Source: Nitrospirota bacterium
Lineage (GTDB): Bacteria > Nitrospirota > Thermodesulfovibrionia > Thermodesulfovibrionales > JdFR-88
DNA length: 64,000 nt
Reading direction: 5' to 3'
NCBI GenBank assembly: GCA_014874185.1
Contig: JACWAF010000007.1
Span: forward strand, 1 to 64,000
Shown piece by piece: positions 24,826 to 32,544 of the stretch. The notes under the pieces were generated by a model. It was not told the origin of the DNA. It searched no databases and saw only the letters and a list, made by a program, of their open reading frames with translations. Within the stretch, counting starts at the first letter, position 1, and every line of letters begins with the position of its first letter. Position numbers and translations under genes: made by a program.

Positions 24826-26817
24826 ATGGAAAAGAAGATAAGAAAGAGCGCGAGTGACGCCGCGCAGAAGATTATAGAGTGGGGCGAGGCGGAGGGGCTT
24901 CAGACCTGCTTCGACCGCGCCCAGAAACTGAAACCCTGCCCCATAGGCGAAACGGGCGCATGCTGCAAGAACTGCCACATGGGCCCCTGCAGGCTTGTGG
25001 GCGCCGACGCCGAGGAGAAAGCCAGGGGCATCTGCGGAGCGACGCTCCCAACAGTCGCCGCAAGGAACATGGTGAGGATGATCGCGGCGGGCACATCGGC
25101 ACACTCCGACCATGCCCGCGACATGGCGTTCACCCTGCTGGCCGTGGCCGAGGGCGAGGCCAAAGACTTCCAGATCAAGGATGTGAGAAAGCTCTACAAA
25201 GTGGCCGGGATACTGGGCATAGAGTTCGGAAACGGAAGGCCCGTGAACGACGTGGCCCGCGACGTTGCGAAGATGCTTCTGGACGACTTCGGCCGCCAGA
25301 AGGGTTTTATAAATTACCTGAACCGCGCCCCCGGGAAGACGCAGGAGCGCTGGAAAAAATGGGGCATAATCCCCAGAAGCATAGACAGGGAAGTGGTTGA
25401 GACCCTTCACCGCACCAATGTGGGCGTGGACCACGACCCGGACCACCTGCTGCTGGGCGGCCTCCGGTGCGCCCTTGCCGACGGCTGGGCGGGCTCGATG
25501 ATATCCACCGACATAACCGACATACTCTTTGGCACCCCTAAGCCGGTGAAGAGCGAGGCGTCGCTGGGCATCTTCAAGGAAGACGAGGTCAATCTGGTCG
25601 TCCACGGGCACGAGCCCACGCTGGCCGAGACGATAGTGGACGTGGTCGGTGAGCCGGAGATGATAGCCTACGCCAAATCCAAGGGCGCGAAAGGGATAAA
25701 CCTGGGCGGCATGTGCTGCACGGCAAACGAAGTCCTGATGCGCCACGGCATCCCCACGGCGGGAGGCTTCACGAACCAGGAGCTTGGGATAATGACCGGC
25801 CTGGTGGACGCCATCAGCGTGGACGTGCAGTGCATAATGCCCGCCATAGCCGAGATGGCCTCGAAGTTCCACACGAAGGTCATCACCACCTCCCCGAAGG
25901 CGATGATGAAGGGCGCTGTGCACATCGAGTATGACGAGCACAAGTCCAAGGAGATCGCCAGGAAGATCGTAAAACTTGCCATAGACAATTACCCGAACAG
26001 GAAGGCGAAGGGAAGCCATATCACGGACAAGTTCCCGGTGATAGCTGGTTTCTCTGACGAGTACATACAGTATATGCAGGGCGGAAGGTGGCGCGGCTCG
26101 TACAGGCCTCTGAACGACGCCATCATGGCCGGGCGCGTTCGCGGCGTGGTGGGCCTTGCCGGGTGCGACAACCCGCGCGTGCCCTCCACCGGACTGCACC
26201 GCTATCTGGCCATGGAGCTTATAAGAAACGACGTGCTCATAGTATCCACCGGATGCGGCTCGGCGGCCTGCGGCACGGCCGGATACCTCACGCCTGAGAT
26301 GGCGCTTGAGAACGCCGGGCCGGGCCTCCGCGAGGTCTGCGAGGCCATCGGCATCCCGCCCATTCTGCACCTTGGCGCCTGCGTGGACAATTCGAGGATC
26401 CTCACGATAGCCAGCGCCATGGCGGCCGAGGGCGGCCTCTCGGACGAGATAGGCGGCATGCCCGCCGTGGGCATCGCCCCCGAGTGGATGAGCGAGAAGG
26501 CCATCGCCATAGGGTGCTACTTCGCGGCATCGGGTGTGCCGGTCATATTCGGCGGAGAGTCCCCGGTGGGGGCCAGCAAGGAAGTCACAAAAATAATGAC
26601 CGAGGTCTGGTTCGAGCGCTTCAAGGGCTCTCTGCACTTCGAGCCGGACCCGGAGAAGATACTGGCCCTTGCGCTTCAGTATATAGACAGCGCGAGGGGC
26701 GCCCTGAAGCTCAGGAAGTACGAGCCGGGCAGGTTCGGCACGGAAAGGGTGCTTATGGACATGGCCGCCAGACGTGAGATCGAGAGGGCCGGCGGTAAAC
26801 CACATATCGGGATTTAG
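24826..26817 (+). CDS. cooS: Anaerobic carbon monoxide dehydrogenase catalytic subunit
   Basis: Interconverts CO and CO2 at a Ni-Fe-S C cluster with ferredoxin-level electrons; partners with AcsB (then called AcsA). 663 residues. The N-terminal B/D-cluster cysteines appear in CPIGETGACCKNCHMGPCRL and GICGA (about residues 43-72). C-cluster segments GMCCTANEVLMRHGI, GLAGCDNPRVP, STGCGSAACGTAGYL and LHLGACVDNSRI are intact. No cooC/acsF nickel-insertion gene is next to it. Position directly after acsB argues for the bifunctional CODH/ACS complex rather than a stand-alone CO oxidase. Confidence 0.96.
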   Translation: MEKKIRKSASDAAQKIIEWGEAEGLQTCFDRAQKLKPCPIGETGACCKNCHMGPCRLVGADAEEKARGICGATLPTVAARNMVRMIAAGTSAHSDHARDMAFTLLAVAEGEAKDFQIKDVRKLYKVAGILGIEFGNGRPVNDVARDVAKMLLDDFGRQKGFINYLNRAPGKTQERWKKWGIIPRSIDREVVETLHRTNVGVDHDPDHLLLGGLRCALADGWAGSMISTDITDILFGTPKPVKSEASLGIFKEDEVNLVVHGHEPTLAETIVDVVGEPEMIAYAKSKGAKGINLGGMCCTANEVLMRHGIPTAGGFTNQELGIMTGLVDAISVDVQCIMPAIAEMASKFHTKVITTSPKAMMKGAVHIEYDEHKSKEIARKIVKLAIDNYPNRKAKGSHITDKFPVIAGFSDEYIQYMQGGRWRGSYRPLNDAIMAGRVRGVVGLAGCDNPRVPSTGLHRYLAMELIRNDVLIVSTGCGSAACGTAGYLTPEMALENAGPGLREVCEAIGIPPILHLGACVDNSRILTIASAMAAEGGLSDEIGGMPAVGIAPEWMSEKAIAIGCYFAASGVPVIFGGESPVGASKEVTKIMTEVWFERFKGSLHFEPDPEKILALALQYIDSARGALKLRKYEPGRFGTERVLMDMAARREIERAGGKPHIGI

Positions 26818-26828
26818 GAGAGATCGCG

Positions 26829-27314
26829 ATGAGAGCGGAAGACCTGAACGTTTATTCCCAGATTGGCAATGTGGGCGAGATACTGGACGAGAGCCAGAAG
26901 AAGCGCGGGCTCCTCATCTACGCCTTTCAGCAGATACAGAAGGAGTTCAATTACCTTCCGGAGGAGGAGCTGAAGGCCCTCTCCAGGAAGCTGGACATAC
27001 CGCTTTCGGACGTATACAGCACCGCTAGCTTTTACAAGCATTTCTATTTCAAGCCCCGTGGCAAAAACGTGGTCTGCGTGTGCATGGGCACGGCCTGCCA
27101 TGTGAGGGGCGCAAGCAAGATACTTGAGAAGCTTAAGGAGAAATTCGGCATAGAAGAGGGCGAGACCACGAAGGACATGTCTCTCACCCTCGAAACGGTG
27201 GGCTGCGTTGGATGCTGCGGACTCGCGCCGGTAGTGACCGTGAACGAGGACGTCTCCGGCGAGATGACGCCGGCCAAGCTTGACGTGATCATCGACGGCC
27301 TCGGAGGGAAATGA
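26829..27314 (+). CDS. NuoE/HydC-like [2Fe-2S] subunit
   Basis: 161-residue thioredoxin-like ferredoxin of the 24-kDa NuoE family. Cluster cysteines: CVCMGTACHVRG and VGCVGCCGLAPV. The N-terminal helical bundle (KRGLLIYAFQQIQKEFNYLP) is also typical. In NADH-linked hydrogenases, formate dehydrogenases and complex I it passes electrons to or from the NuoF flavin subunit, whose gene overlaps its stop here. Twelve bases after cooS, so it belongs to the CODH/ACS transcript. Gene symbol withheld because the complex is not identified. Confidence 0.92.
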   Translation: MRAEDLNVYSQIGNVGEILDESQKKRGLLIYAFQQIQKEFNYLPEEELKALSRKLDIPLSDVYSTASFYKHFYFKPRGKNVVCVCMGTACHVRGASKILEKLKEKFGIEEGETTKDMSLTLETVGCVGCCGLAPVVTVNEDVSGEMTPAKLDVIIDGLGGK

Positions 27315-29662
27315 TGGAAAAACTGAGGAGCATCCAGGAGCTGGCGGAATACCGGAGGAGGCTTGCTGAAAGCCGCTCCGGGGAGTCCCGCCAAGGCGGG
27401 GCCACTATCAGGGCCTGCTGCGGGACCGCCTGCACGGCGACCGGCTCCAAAAAGGTCATAGAGGACCTGCAGTCCGAGGCGGATAAAAAGGGGATAAAAA
27501 TCAACGTGGTCAGGACCGGCTGCCAGGGCCTCTGCCAGAAAGGCCCGGTTATGAGAGTGGAGCCGGAGGGCATCTTCTATCAGAGGATGAAGCCCGAACA
27601 GGCCCCGTGGGTGGTAAGCTACACGCTCCAGGGCGGCCTCCCTTACAGGGGGAGCCTCTGGCGCCAGGACATCCTCTCCGAGCCCGTCCCGCAGATGATG
27701 GACGTGCCATTCTATAAAAAACAGGTCCGCATAGCCCTCAGAAACAACGGCTCGGTGGACCCCCGCAACATAGACGATTACATCGCCGTGGGCGGCTATG
27801 CCGCCATGGAAAAGGCGCTCTCCACGATGACGCCGGACCAGGTGCTTGAAGAGGTGGACAAGGCCCACCTCCGGGGCAGGGGCGGCGCGGGCTTCCCGGC
27901 GGGCCAGAAATGGAAGCACACAAAAAGGGCCAAATCAAAGATAAATATCGTGGTGGCAAACGGTGACGAGGGCGACCCCGGCGCGTTCATGGACAGGGCA
28001 ATCATGGAAGGCGACCCGCACAGCCTGATCGAGGGCATGATGCTCTGCGCCTATTCCATTAACGCGCAGTACGGCGTGATCTATGTGAGGCACGAATATC
28101 CCCTCGCGGTCAAGAACCTTCAGATTGCGATAGATCAGGCCATGGAGCTTGGCCTTTTAGGTAAGGACATCCTGGGCACGGACTTCAGTTTCATGATGGA
28201 TATAAGGGAGGGGGCGGGCGCGTTCGTCTGCGGCGAGTCCACCGCGCTGACAGCCTCGATCGAGGGCGAGAGGGGTTTCCCCCGCCCGAGGCCGCCAAGG
28301 CTCTCCGAGCACGGTGGCGGCGCATGGGGATACCCCACCAACCTGAACAACATAGAGACATACGCCTGCGTGCCGCCCATAATCGAAAAGGGCGCGGACT
28401 GGTTCCGCTCCATCGGCACGGAGAACTCCCCCGGCACAAAGGTCTTCGCGCTTACCGGAAAGGTGAAGAACACGGGCCTTGTGGAAGTGCCGATGGGAAT
28501 GACCCTGCGCGAGATAATCTTCGATATCGGCGGCGGCATCCTCGGTGACAAGAAGTTCAAGGCCGTGCAGACCGGGGGCCCCTCCGGGGGCTGTATCCCC
28601 GAAAAGTACCTGGACTTGGCCGTGGACTTCGACTCACTCAATAAGGTGGGCTCCATCATGGGCTCGGGCGGCATGGTCGTCATGGACGAGAGCACCTGCA
28701 TGGTGGACGTGGCGCGGTACTTCCTCTCGTTCACCCAGAGCGAGTCCTGCGGCAAGTGCCCCCCGTGCAGGATCGGCACATACCAGATGCTGGAGATAAT
28801 GAACCGCATCTGCTCCGGCCAGGGCGAGCCTGGCGACATAGAAAAGCTTATAAACATAGGCAAGATGGTGCAGAAGGGCTCCCTGTGCGGTCTGGGCCAG
28901 AGCGCGCCCAATCCCGTCCTGAGCACGATAAAGTATTTCAGGGAGGAATACGAGGAGCACATCTACGATAAATACTGCAGGGCCAAGGTTTGCAAGGGCA
29001 CAGGAGTGTTCGTTATCAACTCCGCCGAGTGCTTCCTCTGCGGGCTCTGCAAAAAGGCGTGCGCCTACGGCGCCGTCAAAGAGTCCAGCAGGGCCTTTTT
29101 CATAGACCAGGACAAGTGCCGGAAGTGCAAGGCATGTTTCACGGCCTGCCCGATCGGCGCGGTAAAGATAAGGAAGCACAGTATAGCCAGGCTTCAGGAG
29201 CAGTTCAGGATCCCTTCGGACAAAATAGAGATCCTTGAAAGGAGGGCCAGCATGACACTGAAGGACCTTGTAAAGGTAAAGCCAACGAAGATGGTGACCT
29301 GCCAGGAAAGCTGCATCGTTGCTGACGCGGTCACGATAATGGACGGCCAGAACGTAGGTTCGATCCTCGTTTTGAATGAAGAGAAGAAACTGGTCGGCAT
29401 ATTCACGGAGAGGGACATCATGCACTGTTTCGCAAAAAACGTCCAGTTCAAGCAGAAGACTATGAAGGACGTGATGTCGCCAAACCCCGTAACGCTCGAT
29501 GCCGCCACGGACATAAGCGTTGCGGTAAGCCTCATGTCCGAGAAGAAAATAAGGCACCTGCCTGTGATGGAGGACGAAAAGATAATAGGCGTGGTCTCCT
29601 ACAGGGACCTCGTCTCATACCTGCTGCCTGAAATCATCTTCATGGCCGAAGACATCTACTAG
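27311..29662 (+). CDS. NuoF/HydB-like flavin subunit with ferredoxin domain and C-terminal CBS pair
   Basis: 783 residues, longer than usual. Order: thioredoxin-like [2Fe-2S] domain (about 30-115, ACCGTACTATG and TGCQGLCQKG); NADH/FMN domain (LRGRGGAGFPAGQKW, NGDEGDPGAFMDR); SLBB; the N3-type cluster ESCGKCPPCRIGTY; two [4Fe-4S] motifs (571-625, CFLCGLCKKACAYG and CRKCKACFTACPIG); then two CBS domains (648-783). The first five parts are those of HydB-type subunits, the flavin core of electron-bifurcating enzymes. The CBS extension is unusual and starts at an internal ATG (29252) with its own GAAAGGAGGG, so a separate CBS protein may also be made. ATG at 27311 or 27314. Confidence 0.92.
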   Translation: MMEKLRSIQELAEYRRRLAESRSGESRQGGATIRACCGTACTATGSKKVIEDLQSEADKKGIKINVVRTGCQGLCQKGPVMRVEPEGIFYQRMKPEQAPWVVSYTLQGGLPYRGSLWRQDILSEPVPQMMDVPFYKKQVRIALRNNGSVDPRNIDDYIAVGGYAAMEKALSTMTPDQVLEEVDKAHLRGRGGAGFPAGQKWKHTKRAKSKINIVVANGDEGDPGAFMDRAIMEGDPHSLIEGMMLCAYSINAQYGVIYVRHEYPLAVKNLQIAIDQAMELGLLGKDILGTDFSFMMDIREGAGAFVCGESTALTASIEGERGFPRPRPPRLSEHGGGAWGYPTNLNNIETYACVPPIIEKGADWFRSIGTENSPGTKVFALTGKVKNTGLVEVPMGMTLREIIFDIGGGILGDKKFKAVQTGGPSGGCIPEKYLDLAVDFDSLNKVGSIMGSGGMVVMDESTCMVDVARYFLSFTQSESCGKCPPCRIGTYQMLEIMNRICSGQGEPGDIEKLINIGKMVQKGSLCGLGQSAPNPVLSTIKYFREEYEEHIYDKYCRAKVCKGTGVFVINSAECFLCGLCKKACAYGAVKESSRAFFIDQDKCRKCKACFTACPIGAVKIRKHSIARLQEQFRIPSDKIEILERRASMTLKDLVKVKPTKMVTCQESCIVADAVTIMDGQNVGSILVLNEEKKLVGIFTERDIMHCFAKNVQFKQKTMKDVMSPNPVTLDAATDISVAVSLMSEKKIRHLPVMEDEKIIGVVSYRDLVSYLLPEIIFMAEDIY

Positions 29663-29672
29663 GGGAAGCTTA

Positions 29673-30257
29673 ATGAATGAGAAGAAGGAATTGAAGGTTG
29701 AAGAGATAAAGGCCGCCGCACAGGCCAGGGGGTGCCCGGTCCAGCAGGCGCTCTATTACGTTTCGGGTTTTCTCGATGGCCCCATGTGCGGCAAGTGCTT
29801 CCCGTGCTCGATGGGCTCTTACGAGGCCAGAAACAGGCTTAGGAGCCTTGCCGAGGGCAATGGCACCCAGGCGGACCTGGACGCCTTGAAGCTGATAGCC
29901 GAAAAGATGCAGCTTGCCTCCTTCTGCAAGAAGGGCAAGGACACGGGCAGGTTCATCGCGGACTGGATGGCCGCCGGGGTCTATGACGAGCATATAAAAG
30001 GCCGTTGCCCCGAGAAGGAGTGCAAGGGGCTTGTAGAGTTCAGTATAGATCCGGAAAAGTGTACAAACTGCGGTCTTTGCAGGGATGCCTGCAAGCACGG
30101 CGCTATATTCGGGGAGAAAAGGAAACCGTATCTGACCGCTTACCTGCCCTATGAGATAAGGCAGGCCAGGTGCATAAAGTGCGGCGAGTGTCTGGAGGCT
30201 TGCCCTGAGGGCGCCATTTTGATAATCGACAAGGCAGCCGCCATGGTCAAGGCGTAA
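29673..30257 (+). CDS. Iron-sulfur protein: NuoF C-terminal-like domain plus two [4Fe-4S] motifs
   Basis: 194 residues. Residues 20-110 resemble only the C-terminal iron-sulfur helical domain of NuoF (MCGKCFPCSMGSYEAR, with a later SFCKKGKD in place of the usual fourth-cysteine region). Residues 115-185 hold two ferredoxin motifs, CTNCGLCRDACKHG and CIKCGECLEACPEG. No flavin or NADH site is present. It follows the NuoF/HydB-like gene by ten bases and precedes the NuoG-like gene, so it is probably an electron-carrying subunit of the same complex. I know no standard name for it. Confidence 0.8.
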   Translation: MNEKKELKVEEIKAAAQARGCPVQQALYYVSGFLDGPMCGKCFPCSMGSYEARNRLRSLAEGNGTQADLDALKLIAEKMQLASFCKKGKDTGRFIADWMAAGVYDEHIKGRCPEKECKGLVEFSIDPEKCTNCGLCRDACKHGAIFGEKRKPYLTAYLPYEIRQARCIKCGECLEACPEGAILIIDKAAAMVKA

Positions 30258-30279
30258 ATTCTGAAGGAGGACACACAGG

Positions 30280-32298
30280 ATGGCTGACGTAAAGGTAACC
30301 ATTGACGGCAGGGAGATAGAGGCCCCGGAGGGCACTAACCTGATCGACGCCGCGCAAATGGGCGGAATACACATCCCGAACCTCTGTTATCTGAAAGGGA
30401 TGAAGGGCATAGGCGCATGCAGGCTCTGCCTGGTGGATGTCGAGGGCATGAAGGCGCCCATGATCGCCTGCAACACGAAAGTAAAAGAGGGGATGAAGGT
30501 CAACACGAAGACCCCGGCCATCCTCGAGACCAGGAAATTCATAATAGACCTTGTCCTTTCCATGCACCCCCTGGACTGCATGACCTGCACAAAGGCGGGC
30601 GTCTGCAATCTTCAGGAATATGCCTATGAGTTCGAGATAAAGGAGTCTAATTTTACCCGCAAGAAATTCGGCCACCCGGTGGACGCCGGAAACCCGTTCA
30701 TAAAAAGAGACCCTGACTACTGCGTCCTGTGCGGCCGCTGCGTGAGGGTCTGCAAAGAGCAGGGCACGAACGTGCTGGACTTCATGGGAAGGGGCGTCGG
30801 CGCGAAGGTCACCACCGCCATCGACAAGCCCCTGCAGGAATCCGGCTGCACCTTCTGCGGCTCCTGCCTGGACGCCTGCCCCGTCAACTCCATTATCGAG
30901 GCCGACCGCTGGAGGAAGGGCAGGGAGTGGGATTACCAGAGCACGAACTCCGCCTGCCTCCTCTGCGGAAACGGCTGCGACGTTACGGTCAGCACCAGGG
31001 ACGGCAGGGTGGCCAAAGTGAACGCGGGCGGAAAAGAAGGCTCGGTTGCGGATTATATCTGCGCGTACGGCCGGTTCGGGTTCGACTGCATAGAAAGCGA
31101 TTCGAGGCTTACCGTGCCCATGAAACGTGTGGAGGGAGGACTCAAGGAGACCACCTGGGAAGACGCCGTCGGCATAGCCGCCGATGTCCTTGGCAGGGCC
31201 GGCAAAGACGCTGGCTTTCTCTCCACCGCATCCATAACCAACGAAGAGGCGATTGTACTCAAGAACTTCGCCACAAAGGTAGTCAAATCCAATAACCTGG
31301 ACACCACGCTCTCGCTCTACTCGGACGAGGACTCGATGAGGCTCTCCGGCACGGGCGACCTGGACGCGGCGGATGTCATCATACTGGCCGGGCTCAATCC
31401 CTCGCAGCGTAAAAGGGTGCTCCCGGCCCTGGATGCGGCCCTGCGCAGGCGGGTGCAGAGGGGCGGAAAACTCGTGGTCATAAACTCAGGGGACGCCAGG
31501 ATAGCCGAGGCCGCCACGGTCAGCATCAGGGCCGACGAGGTGTCCTCGATAAAGTCTCTCATCAAGGCGCTTGTGGATAAAGGGCTCAAGGCGGACAAGG
31601 GCATAACCGAAGCTGTGTCCGGCGCAGAGGCCGCCTCCGCGGAGATAGCCAAAGCCGCCGAGCTTATCGCGGCGGCAAAAGAGGTGCTTGTGCTCTCCAG
31701 CCCGGCCCTCTTCAATGCGGCAAATAACCTGGCCCTTATGAAGGGCAAGGCAATAGCCGTGCCGCTGGAGTCCAATGCCCGCGGCGTGGCATTCGCCGGG
31801 TTTGAAAACGGCGGGCTCGGATACGCCGATATGGCATCGAACGCCGCGACAAAGGCCCTCTTCGTGATGGGCGAGGTGCCCGTAAAGGCAAGGCCGAAAA
31901 CTGATTTCCTGATAGTTGCAAGTTCGCATCTCTCCGGTCTGGCCAAAGAGGCCGACCTGGTGCTCCCCTCGGCCACATTCTTCGAGACCACGGGCACAAT
32001 CCTCGATTATCTGGGGAGGATGAAATCCCTGCCCAGGATCGTGGAGCCGCAGGGCGAGGCGAAGGACAACGTGCAGATACTGATGGCTGTAGCCTCCGAG
32101 ATGGGCCAGAAGATGAAGAGGCCCACCGAGAGCGAGATAAAAAAGGCAATGAAACCGGGCAGGCCCTCAGCACGGCCCTTTGACCGGAAGAGCTATTCCG
32201 TCAATGAGCAGGATCTGGTGGAATCGATAAACGCCGCCGTCATCAACGGCTCGCGCCTCCTGTGGCTCAAGGAGACGGAAAAGGGCGTAAGCGCGTAA
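30280..32298 (+). CDS. NuoG-like / formate dehydrogenase alpha-like iron-sulfur subunit, probably without molybdenum catalysis
   Basis: 672 residues. N-terminal [2Fe-2S] ferredoxin (CYLKGMKGIGACRLC), a His-Cys3 cluster (HPLDCMTCTKAGVC), two [4Fe-4S] sites (CVLCGRCVRVCKEQ, CTFCGSCLDACPVN), then a molybdopterin-oxidoreductase fold opening with CLLCGNGCDV and IC at 31062. Catalytic FDH subunits have near 900 residues with a Sec/Cys active site and a C-terminal dinucleotide-binding domain; neither is evident here, so it resembles complex I NuoG. GAAGGAGGA precedes the ATG. It is the last gene of the run, ended by a large palindrome. Likely the electron outlet or wire of the NuoEF-like module. Confidence 0.85.
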   Translation: MADVKVTIDGREIEAPEGTNLIDAAQMGGIHIPNLCYLKGMKGIGACRLCLVDVEGMKAPMIACNTKVKEGMKVNTKTPAILETRKFIIDLVLSMHPLDCMTCTKAGVCNLQEYAYEFEIKESNFTRKKFGHPVDAGNPFIKRDPDYCVLCGRCVRVCKEQGTNVLDFMGRGVGAKVTTAIDKPLQESGCTFCGSCLDACPVNSIIEADRWRKGREWDYQSTNSACLLCGNGCDVTVSTRDGRVAKVNAGGKEGSVADYICAYGRFGFDCIESDSRLTVPMKRVEGGLKETTWEDAVGIAADVLGRAGKDAGFLSTASITNEEAIVLKNFATKVVKSNNLDTTLSLYSDEDSMRLSGTGDLDAADVIILAGLNPSQRKRVLPALDAALRRRVQRGGKLVVINSGDARIAEAATVSIRADEVSSIKSLIKALVDKGLKADKGITEAVSGAEAASAEIAKAAELIAAAKEVLVLSSPALFNAANNLALMKGKAIAVPLESNARGVAFAGFENGGLGYADMASNAATKALFVMGEVPVKARPKTDFLIVASSHLSGLAKEADLVLPSATFFETTGTILDYLGRMKSLPRIVEPQGEAKDNVQILMAVASEMGQKMKRPTESEIKKAMKPGRPSARPFDRKSYSVNEQDLVESINAAVINGSRLLWLKETEKGVSA

Positions 32299-32312
32299 AT
32301 TTTTCTAAGAAG

Positions 32313-32352
32313 AAACAAAGGGGGGCGGCCATATGGCCGCCCCCCTTTGTTT
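32313..32352. terminator. Perfect 40-base palindrome, bidirectional terminator candidate
   Basis: Arms 32313-32332 and 32333-32352 are exact reverse complements (core ggggggcggccatatggccg plus cccccc), with A-rich flank on the left and T-rich on the right, so both strands can end in a stem plus U run. It lies 15 bases after the NuoG-like stop, between convergent genes. Confidence 0.8.
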
Positions 32353-32361
32353 TTGAAAGGC

Positions 32362-32393
32362 CTGCTTTTCTTTCTTGCAAGAAAGAAAAGCAG
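32362..32393. repeat. Perfect 32-base palindrome
   Basis: Arms ctgcttttctttcttg (32362-32377) and caagaaagaaaagcag (32378-32393) are exact reverse complements with no loop. The core ttgcaa with flanking ct/ag tracts recurs at 32510-32529. Confidence 0.8.
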
Positions 32394-32410
32394 CAAAAGA
32401 GAAAAACATT

Positions 32411-32435
32411 AAATACGGGGCTAAAGCCCCTTGGG
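32411..32435. repeat. Dispersed hairpin repeat, copy 2
   Basis: aaatacggggctaaagcccc followed by ttggg; reverse complement of 5702-5727 apart from one base. A second hairpin (tttttttgcggg with cccgcaaaaaa) follows at about 32443-32475. Confidence 0.7.
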
Positions 32436-32509
32436 TCTTATATTTTTTTGCGGGACTTTAGCCCCCGCAAAAAAGTAAAAATTCTCTTTGGTGTCCCACG
32501 GTCCGTGGG

Positions 32510-32529
32510 CTTTCTCTTGCAAGAGAAAG
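32510..32529. repeat. Perfect 20-base palindrome
   Basis: ctttctcttgcaagagaaag, a shorter relative of the palindrome at 32362-32393. It lies just beyond the 3' end of the minus-strand kinase gene and could end that transcript. Confidence 0.65.
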
Positions 32530-32544
32530 AAGGCATTGGAATTT

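Noticed and set aside
32299-32544. CRISPR-like array
   Set aside because: The repeated elements are different palindromes, with no regular repeat-spacer spacing and no cas genes.
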